A DNA stretch of 44,711 nt from a virus: the IMG/VR virus record IMGVR_UViG_3300044798_000676, positions 1 to 44,711 of that record, one strand, 5' to 3'. The notes under the pieces are model-generated. The model was given only the letters and a program-made list of their open reading frames with translations, had not been told where the DNA came from and made no database searches. The translations under genes were made by a program, and so were the position numbers. Positions 21,552-29,039 of this stretch are shown piece by piece. Every line of letters starts with the position of its first letter. Position 1 is the first letter of the stretch.

Positions 21552-21818
21552 ATGAAGGTATTGAGAGCCGACTTGAGGTTTGAGTTGCCGGACGGTTGGG
21601 AAGGGATGACCGTGGTGGAGGCGTTCCAGGAACTCGTGAAGTACATGGTCGAGCACGCCGGCGAGGGTCGAATCGTGACGCGGCCCTTGGTGCCGAACGA
21701 GTGCAACCTCTGGAAACGGTTCTTGCATGAACGCGACCACGGAAACCGGCTGGTGGCCGAGATAGGCGTTCATGAACTTCGGGGTAACGGTTGGGAAGAT
21801 GTTCTTCCCCCGATCTGA
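21552..21818 (+). CDS. Small hypothetical protein of the terL-portal cassette
   Basis: 88 residues from ATG 21552, six bases after AAAGGA. A beta-strand start (KVLRADLRFELPDGW) and helical middle (VVEAFQELVKYMVEHAGEG) suggest a small folded domain. No family recognised. The gene is first in the cargo cassette between the large terminase and the portal, where lambda-like phages usually have none. A short GTGACGGAG tract (21823-21847) follows it. Confidence 0.6.
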   Translation: MKVLRADLRFELPDGWEGMTVVEAFQELVKYMVEHAGEGRIVTRPLVPNECNLWKRFLHERDHGNRLVAEIGVHELRGNGWEDVLPPI

Positions 21819-21857
21819 ACCGTGTGACGGAGTGACGGAGTGGCGGAGGGATGGATC

Positions 21858-22088
21858 ATGCCGATGGAGAGTCGTGTTGATAAAAAGATCCGCGACGGCC
21901 AATTCGAGTCTGACATGGCGGCGGCTCGCGGGATCCACCAGGCGTTGAACGATGCGGTCGTTGCGTTCGTCTCGCCGTCAAAACCGTTTCCGGCCGCGGG
22001 GCGCGAACTGCATTTCCTCTGGCCCGGTTGCCAGCGACGGACTTCGAGGCGAAGGCGCTGGCAGAACAAGGAGACCCTTCATGGATAG
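21858..22088 (+). CDS. Small hypothetical protein
   Basis: 76 residues from ATG 21858 with GGAGGG seven bases upstream. The first 45 residues (MESRVDKKIRDGQFESDMAA and GIHQALNDAVVAFVSPSK) look coding. The last 25 are Arg-rich (RRTSRRRRW) and could be a shifted reading, since another frame there reads DFEAKALAEQGDPS. The end overlaps the next gene's start. Function unknown. Confidence 0.45.
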   Translation: MPMESRVDKKIRDGQFESDMAAARGIHQALNDAVVAFVSPSKPFPAAGRELHFLWPGCQRRTSRRRRWQNKETLHG

Positions 22089-22368
22089 GCGCAAGGAGAT
22101 CCGGGGCGATCATGTGCCGCCGCTGCGATCCAAGGCGCGGCCGGTTCGGTCGGGCATCCACCCGGCGGAGGAGGGGCCGGACGGTCTTCCGCCGATCGTC
22201 CCAGGCGCCGACGGGGAGGCACGGCCGGTCGGCCTCGAATGTCCGCGGTGTGGCGGGCGGTGGTTCGAGGTGGTGTATACCCGGCCCGTCTCAGGCAACC
22301 GGATCCAGCGCCGTCGGGAGTGCAAGCATTGCGGCCGGCGGATGACCACGGTGGAAAAAACAGTGTGA
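22081..22368 (+). CDS. NrdR/Ogr-like zinc-ribbon protein
   Basis: 95 residues from ATG 22081 with AAGGAG seven bases upstream. A disordered, basic N-terminal half precedes a zinc ribbon: LECPRCGGRWFEVVYTRPVS, then RRRECKHCGRRMTTVEKT. The two CxxC pairs and the basic residues between them match the zinc ribbon of NrdR-type and phage late-gene activators that bind DNA. It may be a cassette-borne regulator. The gene is followed by another short GTGACG tract. Confidence 0.65.
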   Translation: MDRRKEIRGDHVPPLRSKARPVRSGIHPAEEGPDGLPPIVPGADGEARPVGLECPRCGGRWFEVVYTRPVSGNRIQRRRECKHCGRRMTTVEKTV

Positions 22369-22412
22369 CGAAGTGGCGGAGTGCGGATTGAACAATAGAA
22401 AAGGGGACTAAA

Positions 22413-23036
22413 ATGTACGATACTGTGACATATCACAATGTTACCTATCTGCCCGCGGAATCCGAATCGCTGTGGCGAGCGGTGTCGGTCCGCCACTGGG
22501 TCGTTTCCATTCGCGCCTTGTCGAGTGGTCTGTGGCAGACTTGGGCGGAAAAGTACATGCAAAACAATAAAGGCTTCGCCAACAGTCGGGAAGGTGATTC
22601 ACTTTGGGACAGCCTGAGTCGGGTCGTCATCGAGGTTATTGTTCCCGTTGAAGCGGCAGAACAGGTGGACCCGAACGGCCCGTACTTCGACGTCTGCCGC
22701 ACCGACATGGTCAACGCTGATCTCTCGGCGATCACCGACCGGCTGGATCCGAAGGGCCGGTATACCTTGTTGGAGGTTGGACCTGTAAAGATCGACATAC
22801 CAGCCGGTATCGCTTTTTGGTTCGACAAGGCGGTTGGTTCCGATTCGGTGCTCAATGCGGGTGACAGGGTGTACTGGGACTCGGTTTCCAGACGTGCCAC
22901 GGCGGATGCGGCAGACCATACGAAACTGGGTATAGTTCTCAGGGATGCCGGCAGCTTAGACACGATGGTGATGGTAGGTTGTTGGATGGAACCCTCAACC
23001 CAGGAACCTCCTGCACCCGACACCCTTCCGGCCTAG
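22413..23036 (+). CDS. Cassette protein with capsid-decoration-like C-terminus
   Basis: 207 residues from ATG 22413 (AAAAGGGGA upstream). The N-terminal 90 residues are unassigned. The C-terminal part (IPAGIAFWFDKAVGSDSVLN, GDRVYWDSVSRRATADAADH, KLGIVLRDAG, MVMVGCWMEP) resembles the DUF2190 fold used in phage capsid decoration proteins, as in the two genes at 27402 and 28230. Its base composition is visibly more AT-rich than that of neighbouring genes, which suggests later arrival. It is the last gene of the terL-portal cassette. Confidence 0.6.
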   Translation: MYDTVTYHNVTYLPAESESLWRAVSVRHWVVSIRALSSGLWQTWAEKYMQNNKGFANSREGDSLWDSLSRVVIEVIVPVEAAEQVDPNGPYFDVCRTDMVNADLSAITDRLDPKGRYTLLEVGPVKIDIPAGIAFWFDKAVGSDSVLNAGDRVYWDSVSRRATADAADHTKLGIVLRDAGSLDTMVMVGCWMEPSTQEPPAPDTLPA

Positions 23037-23278
23037 TCTTGGCATGGGGCATGTTTGGCATGTAACTTCGTCACTCCGTCACTCCACCCCCGCGCACCCG
23101 CGGGGGCTTGTCTTGACTCCGTCACTTTCCGTGTCCCGTCAAACCAATTCCCTTCCCCCCGCGCTGTATCGGTAGAGATGATTTCGCATCCGATCTATAC
23201 CAGTGTACCCCATTTACCCACGTCGCCCATCCATCCCCGCCCCCTCGGTTACAATGGTCCCCGTGAGATGATGTGGGT
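23037..23278. other. Non-coding leader between cassette and tRNA
   Basis: Apart from the inverted repeat element at 23065-23130, this stretch holds a TTGACT box (about 23111) without a convincing -10, and a C-rich run (23140-23260). No credible ORF is seen. It may contain the tRNA promoter. Confidence 0.5.
23065..23130 (-). repeat. GTGACG repeats with GC-rich hairpin (element copy C, inverted)
   Basis: Reading on the minus strand gives GTGACGGAGTCAAG, ACAAG, stem CCCCCGCG-GGTG-CGCGGGGG (plus-strand 23087-23106), TGGAG and two more repeat units. It matches copy B at 21456-21530 in the opposite orientation, so the two bracket the four-gene cassette. Confidence 0.8.
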
Positions 23279-23352
23279 CGCGGGGTGGGCCAGTGGCCGG
23301 CCGTGGGCCTCATAAACCCGCTACACAGGTTCGACTCCTGTCCCCGCTACCA
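23279..23352 (+). tRNA. Initiator-type tRNA-Met (CAT)
   Basis: A 74-base cloverleaf with encoded CCA. Acceptor CGCGGGG pairs with CCCCGCT except C1-T72, an unpaired first position as in bacterial initiator tRNAs. The D stem is GGCC/GGCC, the anticodon loop is CTCATAA with CAT at 23311-23313, and the T arm is ACAGG-TTCGACT-CCTGT. The GGG/CCC run of initiator anticodon stems is present but shifted one pair outward by an extra C-A next to the loop. It therefore looks like a phage-borne, slightly non-standard fMet tRNA. It lies directly ahead of the gpW-position gene. Confidence 0.85.
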
Positions 23353-23365
23353 AGGGAACGGATTT

Positions 23366-23566
23366 ATGGCTGACGAAGACCTTACCGAGACGATCGCCGA
23401 CAACGCCGCCGCCCCCGCCTCCGTTTCCGGCGACGCGGGGTCGATGACGCAGCACAACCTCACCGACCTCATCGCCGCCGACAAGTACCTCGCGTCGAAA
23501 CGGGCCACCTTGCGACCCCACGACTGTCTGCGCCGGGTCCGCCTGGTCCCGCCGGGAGGGGCCTGA
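23366..23566 (+). CDS. gpW-position small head protein
   Basis: 66 residues from ATG 23366. The acidic N-terminus (ADEDLTETIADNAAAPASVS) precedes LTDLIAADKYLASKRATL, a helix typical of small proteins encoded between terminase and portal in lambda-like head clusters. The last residues RLVPPGGA also fit these. In lambda this slot holds gpW, the head-tail joining protein, but I cannot show homology. The stop overlaps the portal start (TGATG). Confidence 0.65.
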   Translation: MADEDLTETIADNAAAPASVSGDAGSMTQHNLTDLIAADKYLASKRATLRPHDCLRRVRLVPPGGA

Positions 23567-25113
23567 TGGTCATGCTGGGCGCCACGCTGCCGAGGGGCCA
23601 AGCCCGCGAGTGCGACGGGTCCCGCCGTGAATCCCGACGTGCCGCCGCCCTGAAGAACGGGCCCGGCGCGTTTCGTATCGTCCAGGGCCGATACGACGCG
23701 GCCAGGACAACTTTCGAGAACCGCCGGCATTGGGCCGAGGCGGATTACCTCTCGGCCGATTCCGCCGCCAACCCCGCGGTGCGCCAGATCCTCCGGGCCC
23801 GGGCCAGGTACGAAGTCGCGAACAACTCCTACGCCCGCGGCCTGGTTCTCACCGTGGCCAACGATCTCGTAGGCACCGGCCCCCGGCTCCAGATGCGGAC
23901 CTCGAGCGCCGAAGCCAATCGCGAGATCGAGCGCCAGTTCTCCTCGTGGTGCGACGCGGTCGGTTTCGCCGAGCTGCTTCGAACGATGCGCGTGGCCCGA
24001 GCCGAAGACGGCGAGGCGTTCGCGCTCTTGGTCACCAACAGCGCCCTCGACCACCCGGTCCAACTGGACCTCCGACTCATCGAAGCGGACCAGGTCTCGA
24101 CGCCCGGCTTGATGTGGGGCGTGCCGGGAGTGGTCGATGGCATCCGGTTCGATCGGTTCGGAAACCCCGTGGAGTATCACGTCCTCAAGAGCCATCCCGG
24201 CGACATGTCTCGTTTCTCCTCGCTCGAGTACAATCGCGTGCCGGCGGGCCGGGTCATTCACTGGTTCCGCCGGGACCGGCCCGGCCAGTCCCGTGGCTTG
24301 CCCGACCTCATGCCCGCCTTGCCGCTCTTCGCCCAGCTCCGCCGTTACACCTTGGCGGTGCTTGGGGCGGCTGAGGCCGCGGCCAACAACTCCATCACCT
24401 TCGAGACCTCGCTGCCCCCCGACCAGGTCGCGGCGGGCGGAAGCGATGACGCGGGCCTGGGCGGCACCACGCTGGAGCTCGAGACGGAACGGAGCACCGG
24501 CGTGTTCCTGCCCGAGGGGTGGACGTCGAAACAGATGGTCGCGGAGCAACCCGCCACGACCTACGCCATGTTCAAACGCGAGATCCTGTCCGAAATCGCC
24601 CGGTGCTTGAACGTGCCGTTCAACGTCGCCGCTTGCGACTCGTCCTATTCCAACTACGCGTCGGGCCGGCTCGATCACTTGCTGTACCAGCGCTCGATCA
24701 AGATCGAGCAGGGCCACCTGGCCCGGATCGGTCCCGACCACGTGTTCGAGTCCTGGATGGCCGAAGCGACCCTCGTCGACGGTCTCCTGCCGCAAGGGGC
24801 ATGGACCGAAGAGAATGATCCGCATGAATGGATGTGGCCCGGCATCGAGGAGAACGATCCCCGGTGGGCCGCGGCCGAAAGCGAACAGGTCCAGGCCGGC
24901 CTCCTCACCGAGGCCCGGTACTACGCGCGCCGCGGCTACGACTGGGAAGGCGAAGTGGCCCAGCGCAAGCGCGAGATGGAGATGAGGACCGCCGCCGGGT
25001 TGCCGCAACCCTGGGACAAGCGGGCCGCCACGCCGGCCGCGGCGGATCCCACGCTCGACGAGCCGCCGCCCCGGAACCGCGAACAAGCCGAGGCCCCGGC
25101 GAAAAAAAGGTGA
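23566..25113 (+). CDS. Lambda-type portal protein
   Basis: 515 residues. Recognisable portal segments include RHWAEADYLSADSAANPAVR, then ARYEVANNSYARGLVLTVAN, GTGPRLQ, VARAEDGEAFALLV, LIEADQVSTP, HWFRRDRPGQSRGLPDL and EILSEIARCLNVPFNVAACD. This is the lambda gpB family (PF05136), the dodecameric ring through which DNA enters the head. The C-terminus is Pro/Lys-rich. Length is normal. The stop codon lies in the GTGACG repeat that also starts the next gene. Confidence 0.93.
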   Translation: MVMLGATLPRGQARECDGSRRESRRAAALKNGPGAFRIVQGRYDAARTTFENRRHWAEADYLSADSAANPAVRQILRARARYEVANNSYARGLVLTVANDLVGTGPRLQMRTSSAEANREIERQFSSWCDAVGFAELLRTMRVARAEDGEAFALLVTNSALDHPVQLDLRLIEADQVSTPGLMWGVPGVVDGIRFDRFGNPVEYHVLKSHPGDMSRFSSLEYNRVPAGRVIHWFRRDRPGQSRGLPDLMPALPLFAQLRRYTLAVLGAAEAAANNSITFETSLPPDQVAAGGSDDAGLGGTTLELETERSTGVFLPEGWTSKQMVAEQPATTYAMFKREILSEIARCLNVPFNVAACDSSYSNYASGRLDHLLYQRSIKIEQGHLARIGPDHVFESWMAEATLVDGLLPQGAWTEENDPHEWMWPGIEENDPRWAAAESEQVQAGLLTEARYYARRGYDWEGEVAQRKREMEMRTAAGLPQPWDKRAATPAAADPTLDEPPPRNREQAEAPAKKR

Positions 25114-25216
25114 CAAAGTGACGAAGCGGCGAAGTGACGAAGTGACGAAGAAAAACGGAAACGGCGCCAGCCCGCTTCCCACCTTGTCACTCCGTCACTC
25201 CGCCACTGCGTCGCTG
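25107..25216. repeat. GTGACG repeats in opposing orientation at a gene start
   Basis: Four forward units (25110-25148) and, after a 35-base spacer, four inverted units (25185-25216) could form a long imperfect hairpin. The forward units give the portal stop and the GTG start of the next gene; both sets are translated as its first 35 residues. Confidence 0.7.
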
Positions 25217-27307
25217 CCTTCCTACATTGAGGCCGCCGTTTCACCGCCGTCGGTCATCGAGATGGTCGGCCCGGTCAACCTCGAGGCCGCGGCGCCCGTA
25301 GAGGCCGGTTCCTCGGCGCCGGCGAAGGCGCGGAAGTTCAGCATGGAGGCCTATTCGGGCGGGCCGATGCGGGTCGGGTTCTGGCGGCATCCCATCGTCC
25401 TCGACCTGGCGGGTCTCACCCTGCGGGCCGGGGCGAAGATTTACCTCGACCATGACCGGTCGGCGCGGGTGGGTCACGTCGACGCCGTCGAGAACAACGG
25501 GGAGCGGCTGACCGTTCGAGGCGTGGTCTCGTCCACGTCGGCCGCGGCCCAAGAGGTCTGTGCCGACGCCGACAACGGATATCCGTGGCAGGCCTCGGTC
25601 GGGGCCACGGTCGACGCGGTCGACTTCATCGCCGAGGGGAGTTCCGTGAAAGTGAACGGCCGCGAGATCCAGGGGCCGGCCAACGTGGCCCGCAAATCGA
25701 GCCTGGCCGAAGTCAGTTTCGTGGGCAACGGCGCGGATGAACACACCAGCGCCACGATCGCGGCCACCAGAGCCGCCAACCAAGGAGACATCACAATGAC
25801 TTTCGAGCAATGGCTGAAGGCCAAGGGCTTCGAGGACTCCTCGAAGCTCAGCGAGGCGCAGCACAGCGCGCTGGAAGCGATGTGGAAGGCGGAGAAGCCG
25901 GCGGAGAAGCCGGCGGAAACGCCGGCGGCGCCGGCGGCGAAACCCGTCCAGGCCTCGGCGTCGACCGACATCGACGCCGTCATCGCCCGGATGAAGCGCG
26001 AGAAGTCGATCCGCGACATGGGCGTCCGCGCCCTCGAGGCCTCGGGCAACCCCGAGGCCGGCGACGCGATCAAGGCCACGATCGACCAGTCCATCGCGGA
26101 GGGCTGGGAGATGCCCAAGATCGAGCTCGCCCTGGTGCGGCTCGGCCGGGCCCCGATTCCGCCGGTCCAGGATTTCGCCCCGGCCGGCAATGAGATCGAG
26201 GCCGCCCTGGCCATCGCCGGCGGCCTGGGGAACCTCGAAAAGCGGTTCCACCCCGACGTGCTGAACCGGGCCCAGTCCCATTTCCCGCGCGGCTTGTCCC
26301 TGGTCGACATGCTCGTCGTCCAGGCCCGGGCGCATGGGTGGACGGGCCACACGATCCGAGGCAATCTCCAGGCGATCCAGAGAGCGGCGTTCATGCCGCG
26401 CGACGTCCAGGCCGGGTACTCCCTGGTGGACACCGCGGGCATCCTCTCCGCCACTGCGAACAAGTTCCTCCTCGAGGGCTTCTTCCAGGTGGAGCGGACG
26501 TGGCGCAACATCTGCGCCGTGCGCAACGTCCCCGACCTGAAGACCATCACGTCGTATCGGCTCATCGGAAAGGACCAGTACGAAGAGGTGGGTCCGACCG
26601 GTGAACTGTACCACGGCACCCTGGGCGAGGACACGTACACCAACCAGGCCAAGACCTACGGCCTGCTGTTGGACATCACCCGCACCGACATGCTCAACGA
26701 CGATCTCGGCGCCATCACGACCGTGCCCCGCAAGCTCGGCCGCGGCTCGGGTCTGAAGATCAACGACGTGTTCTGGAAGACGTGGCTGCTGAACGCCAGC
26801 GGCACGTTCTTCTGCACCGGCAACAAGAACTACATGGCCAACTACACGTTGAGCATCGACAACCTCACGCTCGGCGAGATCGGGTTCATGGACATGGTCG
26901 ACAAAAGCGGCAAGCCGACCGGGGTCATGCCGTCGATCCTCCTCGTGCCCACCGCCCTCTCGGCCATGGCGACGGCCCTCTTCAAGTCGCAGGACATCCG
27001 CGACAACACGGCCTCCTCGAAGTACCCCATCGCCAACACGCACCAGGGCAAGTTCCGGCCCGAAGTGAGCCGGTACCTGTCCAATACGACGTACACCAAT
27101 GCGTCGTCCCTGGCGTGGTACCTCTTGGCCAGTCCGAGCGACCTCGCCGCCATCGAGGTCGCGTTCCTGAACGGGCAGGAGGCGCCGACGATCGAGACCG
27201 CCGAGGCCGCGTTCAACACGCTCGGGATCCAGATGCGCGGCTACCACGACTTCGGCGTGGCCCTCCAGGACCCGCGCGCCGGGTACATGTCGAAGGGCGC
27301 GGCCTGA
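25118..27307 (+). CDS. Fused prohead protease / scaffold / major capsid protein (Mu gpT-like)
   Basis: 729 residues from GTG 25118; ATG 25262 is a second possible start past the repeat-derived N-terminus. The protease domain (about 70-225) has FSMEAYSGGPMRVG, LDHDRSARVGHV with H112, and SLAEVSFVG with S201, the likely catalytic pair. A charged Ala/Glu/Pro region (about 227-300) looks like a scaffold. The capsid domain (about 350-729) matches Mu gpT-type major head proteins: LVDTAGILSATANKFLLEGF, YEEVGPTGELYHGTLGEDTY, TNQAKTYGLLLDITRTDMLN, TTVPRKLGRGSGLKIND. A strong internal start at 25796 could give the capsid part separately. Confidence 0.9.
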   Translation: MTKRRSDEVTKKNGNGASPLPTLSLRHSATASLPSYIEAAVSPPSVIEMVGPVNLEAAAPVEAGSSAPAKARKFSMEAYSGGPMRVGFWRHPIVLDLAGLTLRAGAKIYLDHDRSARVGHVDAVENNGERLTVRGVVSSTSAAAQEVCADADNGYPWQASVGATVDAVDFIAEGSSVKVNGREIQGPANVARKSSLAEVSFVGNGADEHTSATIAATRAANQGDITMTFEQWLKAKGFEDSSKLSEAQHSALEAMWKAEKPAEKPAETPAAPAAKPVQASASTDIDAVIARMKREKSIRDMGVRALEASGNPEAGDAIKATIDQSIAEGWEMPKIELALVRLGRAPIPPVQDFAPAGNEIEAALAIAGGLGNLEKRFHPDVLNRAQSHFPRGLSLVDMLVVQARAHGWTGHTIRGNLQAIQRAAFMPRDVQAGYSLVDTAGILSATANKFLLEGFFQVERTWRNICAVRNVPDLKTITSYRLIGKDQYEEVGPTGELYHGTLGEDTYTNQAKTYGLLLDITRTDMLNDDLGAITTVPRKLGRGSGLKINDVFWKTWLLNASGTFFCTGNKNYMANYTLSIDNLTLGEIGFMDMVDKSGKPTGVMPSILLVPTALSAMATALFKSQDIRDNTASSKYPIANTHQGKFRPEVSRYLSNTTYTNASSLAWYLLASPSDLAAIEVAFLNGQEAPTIETAEAAFNTLGIQMRGYHDFGVALQDPRAGYMSKGAA
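25782..25798 (+). promoter_or_regulatory. Internal ribosome site and start for scaffold-capsid product
   Basis: AAGGAGA (25782-25788) stands seven bases before an in-frame ATG (25796-25798), exactly at the protease/scaffold boundary. It is as strong as the ribosome sites of free-standing genes here. It predicts a second product of 503 residues beginning MTFEQWLKAKGFED. Confidence 0.75.
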
Positions 27308-27322
27308 TCGACGATCGGCCCG

Positions 27323-27356
27323 GGCCCGCGGGGGCTACCCTTTCACCCCGCGGGCC
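27323..27356 (+). terminator. Strong stem-loop after the capsid gene
   Basis: Perfect 11-bp arms GGCCCGCGGGG (27323-27333) and CCCCGCGGGCC (27346-27356) around a 12-base loop. No U-run follows, so it may be an RNA-stability element or a partial terminator that sets capsid to decoration protein ratio. Confidence 0.65.
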
Positions 27357-27401
27357 AGGACTTTCAGTGCGGCCTGAACTGAACAAAATGGAGGTTCAAC
27401 C

Positions 27402-28139
27402 ATGTCGAACCTTTCGCAGTACCTCAAGGAGGGCGAGGCCGTCGACCATACCCCGGTCGGGGCCCTCGATGCGGGCAGCATCGTCCAGATCGGGTCCCTG
27501 TCGGCTTACGTGCCGCATGACGTCGCGGCGGGCGCCCTCGGGGCGGTCTACACCAAGGGCGTGATCCGCGGCCCGTTCGTGGGCGGCGTCGCGAACGTCG
27601 GCGACAACGTGTGGTGGGACGCGACGGGCACGCCCTACCTTGGCGCCGCGAACGGCGCCTTCACCTGCAACGCGGCCGCCGGCGACTGGTGGGTGGGCAC
27701 CCTCGCGGCCGCGGCCGTGGCGGCGAGCGCGGAGTGCGACATCGCCCTCAACAAGCGGAACCCCGCCTTGCCCGCGTGGCCCGACCGGAAACATTTTCTG
27801 GTCATCGATGACACGACGCTCACGGAAGCGGATCATTCCGGCGGCGTGATCCACGTCAAGAAGAACGCCGGCACGAGCGTGACGATCACGTTGCCGGCGG
27901 GTCTCGGTGGGATGGAATTCATCATCCAGAACGACGAGGCCGACGCCGGCAACTTGTGCCGGGTCGATCTGGACGGAACCGAGATCATCCGCGGCGCCAA
28001 CCTCACCATCGCCAACGGCAAGCTCGCGGACAACACCAAGCTCACCAGCATCCGGGGCGACTACCTGCACCTGGAGTGCAACGTCGCGGCCACGGCGTGG
28101 CGCTGCGTGGCGAAGCGGGGGATCTGGGTAACGAATTAG
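27402..28139 (+). CDS. Capsid decoration-like protein, copy 1
   Basis: 245 residues; TGGAGG precedes ATG 27402. The N-terminal half (YLKEGEAVDHTPVGALDAGS, IVQIGSLSAYVPHDVAAGAL, VGDNVWWDATGTPY, CDIALNKRNPALPAW) fits the DUF2190 beta-barrel of phage capsid decoration proteins. The C-terminal half is an extra beta-rich domain (GGMEFIIQNDEADAG, LHLECNVAATAWRCVAKRG). It follows the capsid gene, as expected for a head-stabilising protein that trimerises on the shell. A close paralogue lies immediately downstream. Confidence 0.75.
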   Translation: MSNLSQYLKEGEAVDHTPVGALDAGSIVQIGSLSAYVPHDVAAGALGAVYTKGVIRGPFVGGVANVGDNVWWDATGTPYLGAANGAFTCNAAAGDWWVGTLAAAAVAASAECDIALNKRNPALPAWPDRKHFLVIDDTTLTEADHSGGVIHVKKNAGTSVTITLPAGLGGMEFIIQNDEADAGNLCRVDLDGTEIIRGANLTIANGKLADNTKLTSIRGDYLHLECNVAATAWRCVAKRGIWVTN

Positions 28140-28229
28140 AGACATCGCACCCCTTCGACTGAGTCGTAACGGGTGTTGAGGTTCTGAAGGTTTCAAGTGA
28201 ACGGGACAACGAAACGATAGGAGACTGAC

Positions 28230-28976
28230 ATGTCGAACCTTTCGTATTACCTCAAGCGGGGACGCGAGATCGATCACACGCCCGCCACGGCCCTCGATGC
28301 GGGCAGCATCGTCCAGATCGCCTCGCTGTCGGCCTACGTGCCGCACGACATCGCGGCGCTCGCTTTGGGCAGCGTCGTCGTCGACGGCGTGATCCGCGGT
28401 CCCTTTGTCGGCGGCTACGCCAACGTGGGCGACAACGTGTGGTGGGACGCCAATGGCACGCCCTACGGCAGCGGCGCGACCACCGGCGCGTTCACCTGCA
28501 ACGCGGCGGCCGGCGACTGGTGGGTGGGCATCCTCGCCGCTCCGACCGCGACGACCGACACGGAATGCGACATCGCCCTCAACGTGGTCAACCCGGCGCT
28601 GCCGGCCTGGATCGGCCGGACCCACTTCACCTACGCGACCGACACCAACTTCGTCGAGGCGACCCACTCGGGCGGGGTGGTCCATCTCACGAACGATGGC
28701 GGCCACGACACCAAGCTCGCCCTGATCACCGCCGTGGTCGGCATGGAGATCATCGTCGTCAACGACGGTGTGGACGCGGTCGACGGTCCCAAGGTGGTGC
28801 TGAGCGGTACCGAGACGGTCATCGGCGCCAACCAGACCGCCGGGGCCGGTACCACGCTGACGAACACGGCCGGAACGGCGAAACGGGGCGACTACATCCA
28901 CCTCGTCGCCGAGCTGGCGGGGACCGCCGGGGTGTGGCGCTGCGTGGCGAAGCGCGGCACCTGGGCCGCGGCGTAA
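28230..28976 (+). CDS. Capsid decoration-like protein, copy 2
   Basis: 248 residues; ATAGGAGA precedes ATG 28230. It is colinear with the upstream copy, nearly identical in MSNLS.YLK, HTP..ALDAGSIVQI.SLSA, GVIRGPFVGG.ANVGDNVWW and FTCNAAAGDWWVG, but divergent in the second domain apart from WRCVAKRG near the end. A tandem duplication followed by change in the exposed C-terminal domain is the simplest reading; the phage may display two decoration proteins. Confidence 0.75.
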   Translation: MSNLSYYLKRGREIDHTPATALDAGSIVQIASLSAYVPHDIAALALGSVVVDGVIRGPFVGGYANVGDNVWWDANGTPYGSGATTGAFTCNAAAGDWWVGILAAPTATTDTECDIALNVVNPALPAWIGRTHFTYATDTNFVEATHSGGVVHLTNDGGHDTKLALITAVVGMEIIVVNDGVDAVDGPKVVLSGTETVIGANQTAGAGTTLTNTAGTAKRGDYIHLVAELAGTAGVWRCVAKRGTWAAA

Positions 28977-28982
28977 GGAAGT

Positions 28983-29027
28983 GACAAAGTGACGTAGTGA
29001 CGTAACTGCGTCACTACGTCGCTTTCT
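28983..29027. repeat. Palindromic GTGACG element
   Basis: GTGACGTAGTGACG (28989-29002) pairs with CGTCACTACGTCGC (29009-29022), 14 bp with a single G-T pair, around loop TAACTG. It is built from the same unit as the other repeat tracts but arranged as a perfect hairpin. It lies between head and connector genes and could terminate or protect transcripts. Confidence 0.75.
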
Positions 29028-29039
29028 TGGAGGTCTGGA

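Noticed and set aside
19304-21706. 800-residue open frame antisense to the large terminase
   Set aside because: High GC produces long open frames opposite real genes. The plus strand has clear terminase motifs; the antisense protein is low in recognisable structure and has no ribosome site.
23273-23365. Upstream extension of the gpW-position gene
   Set aside because: It would run through the tRNA; ATG 23366 is a better start.
25241-27247. 668-residue antisense frame over the capsid gene
   Set aside because: Shadow of the protease/capsid fusion; composition is His/Arg/Val-rich as expected from reverse reading.
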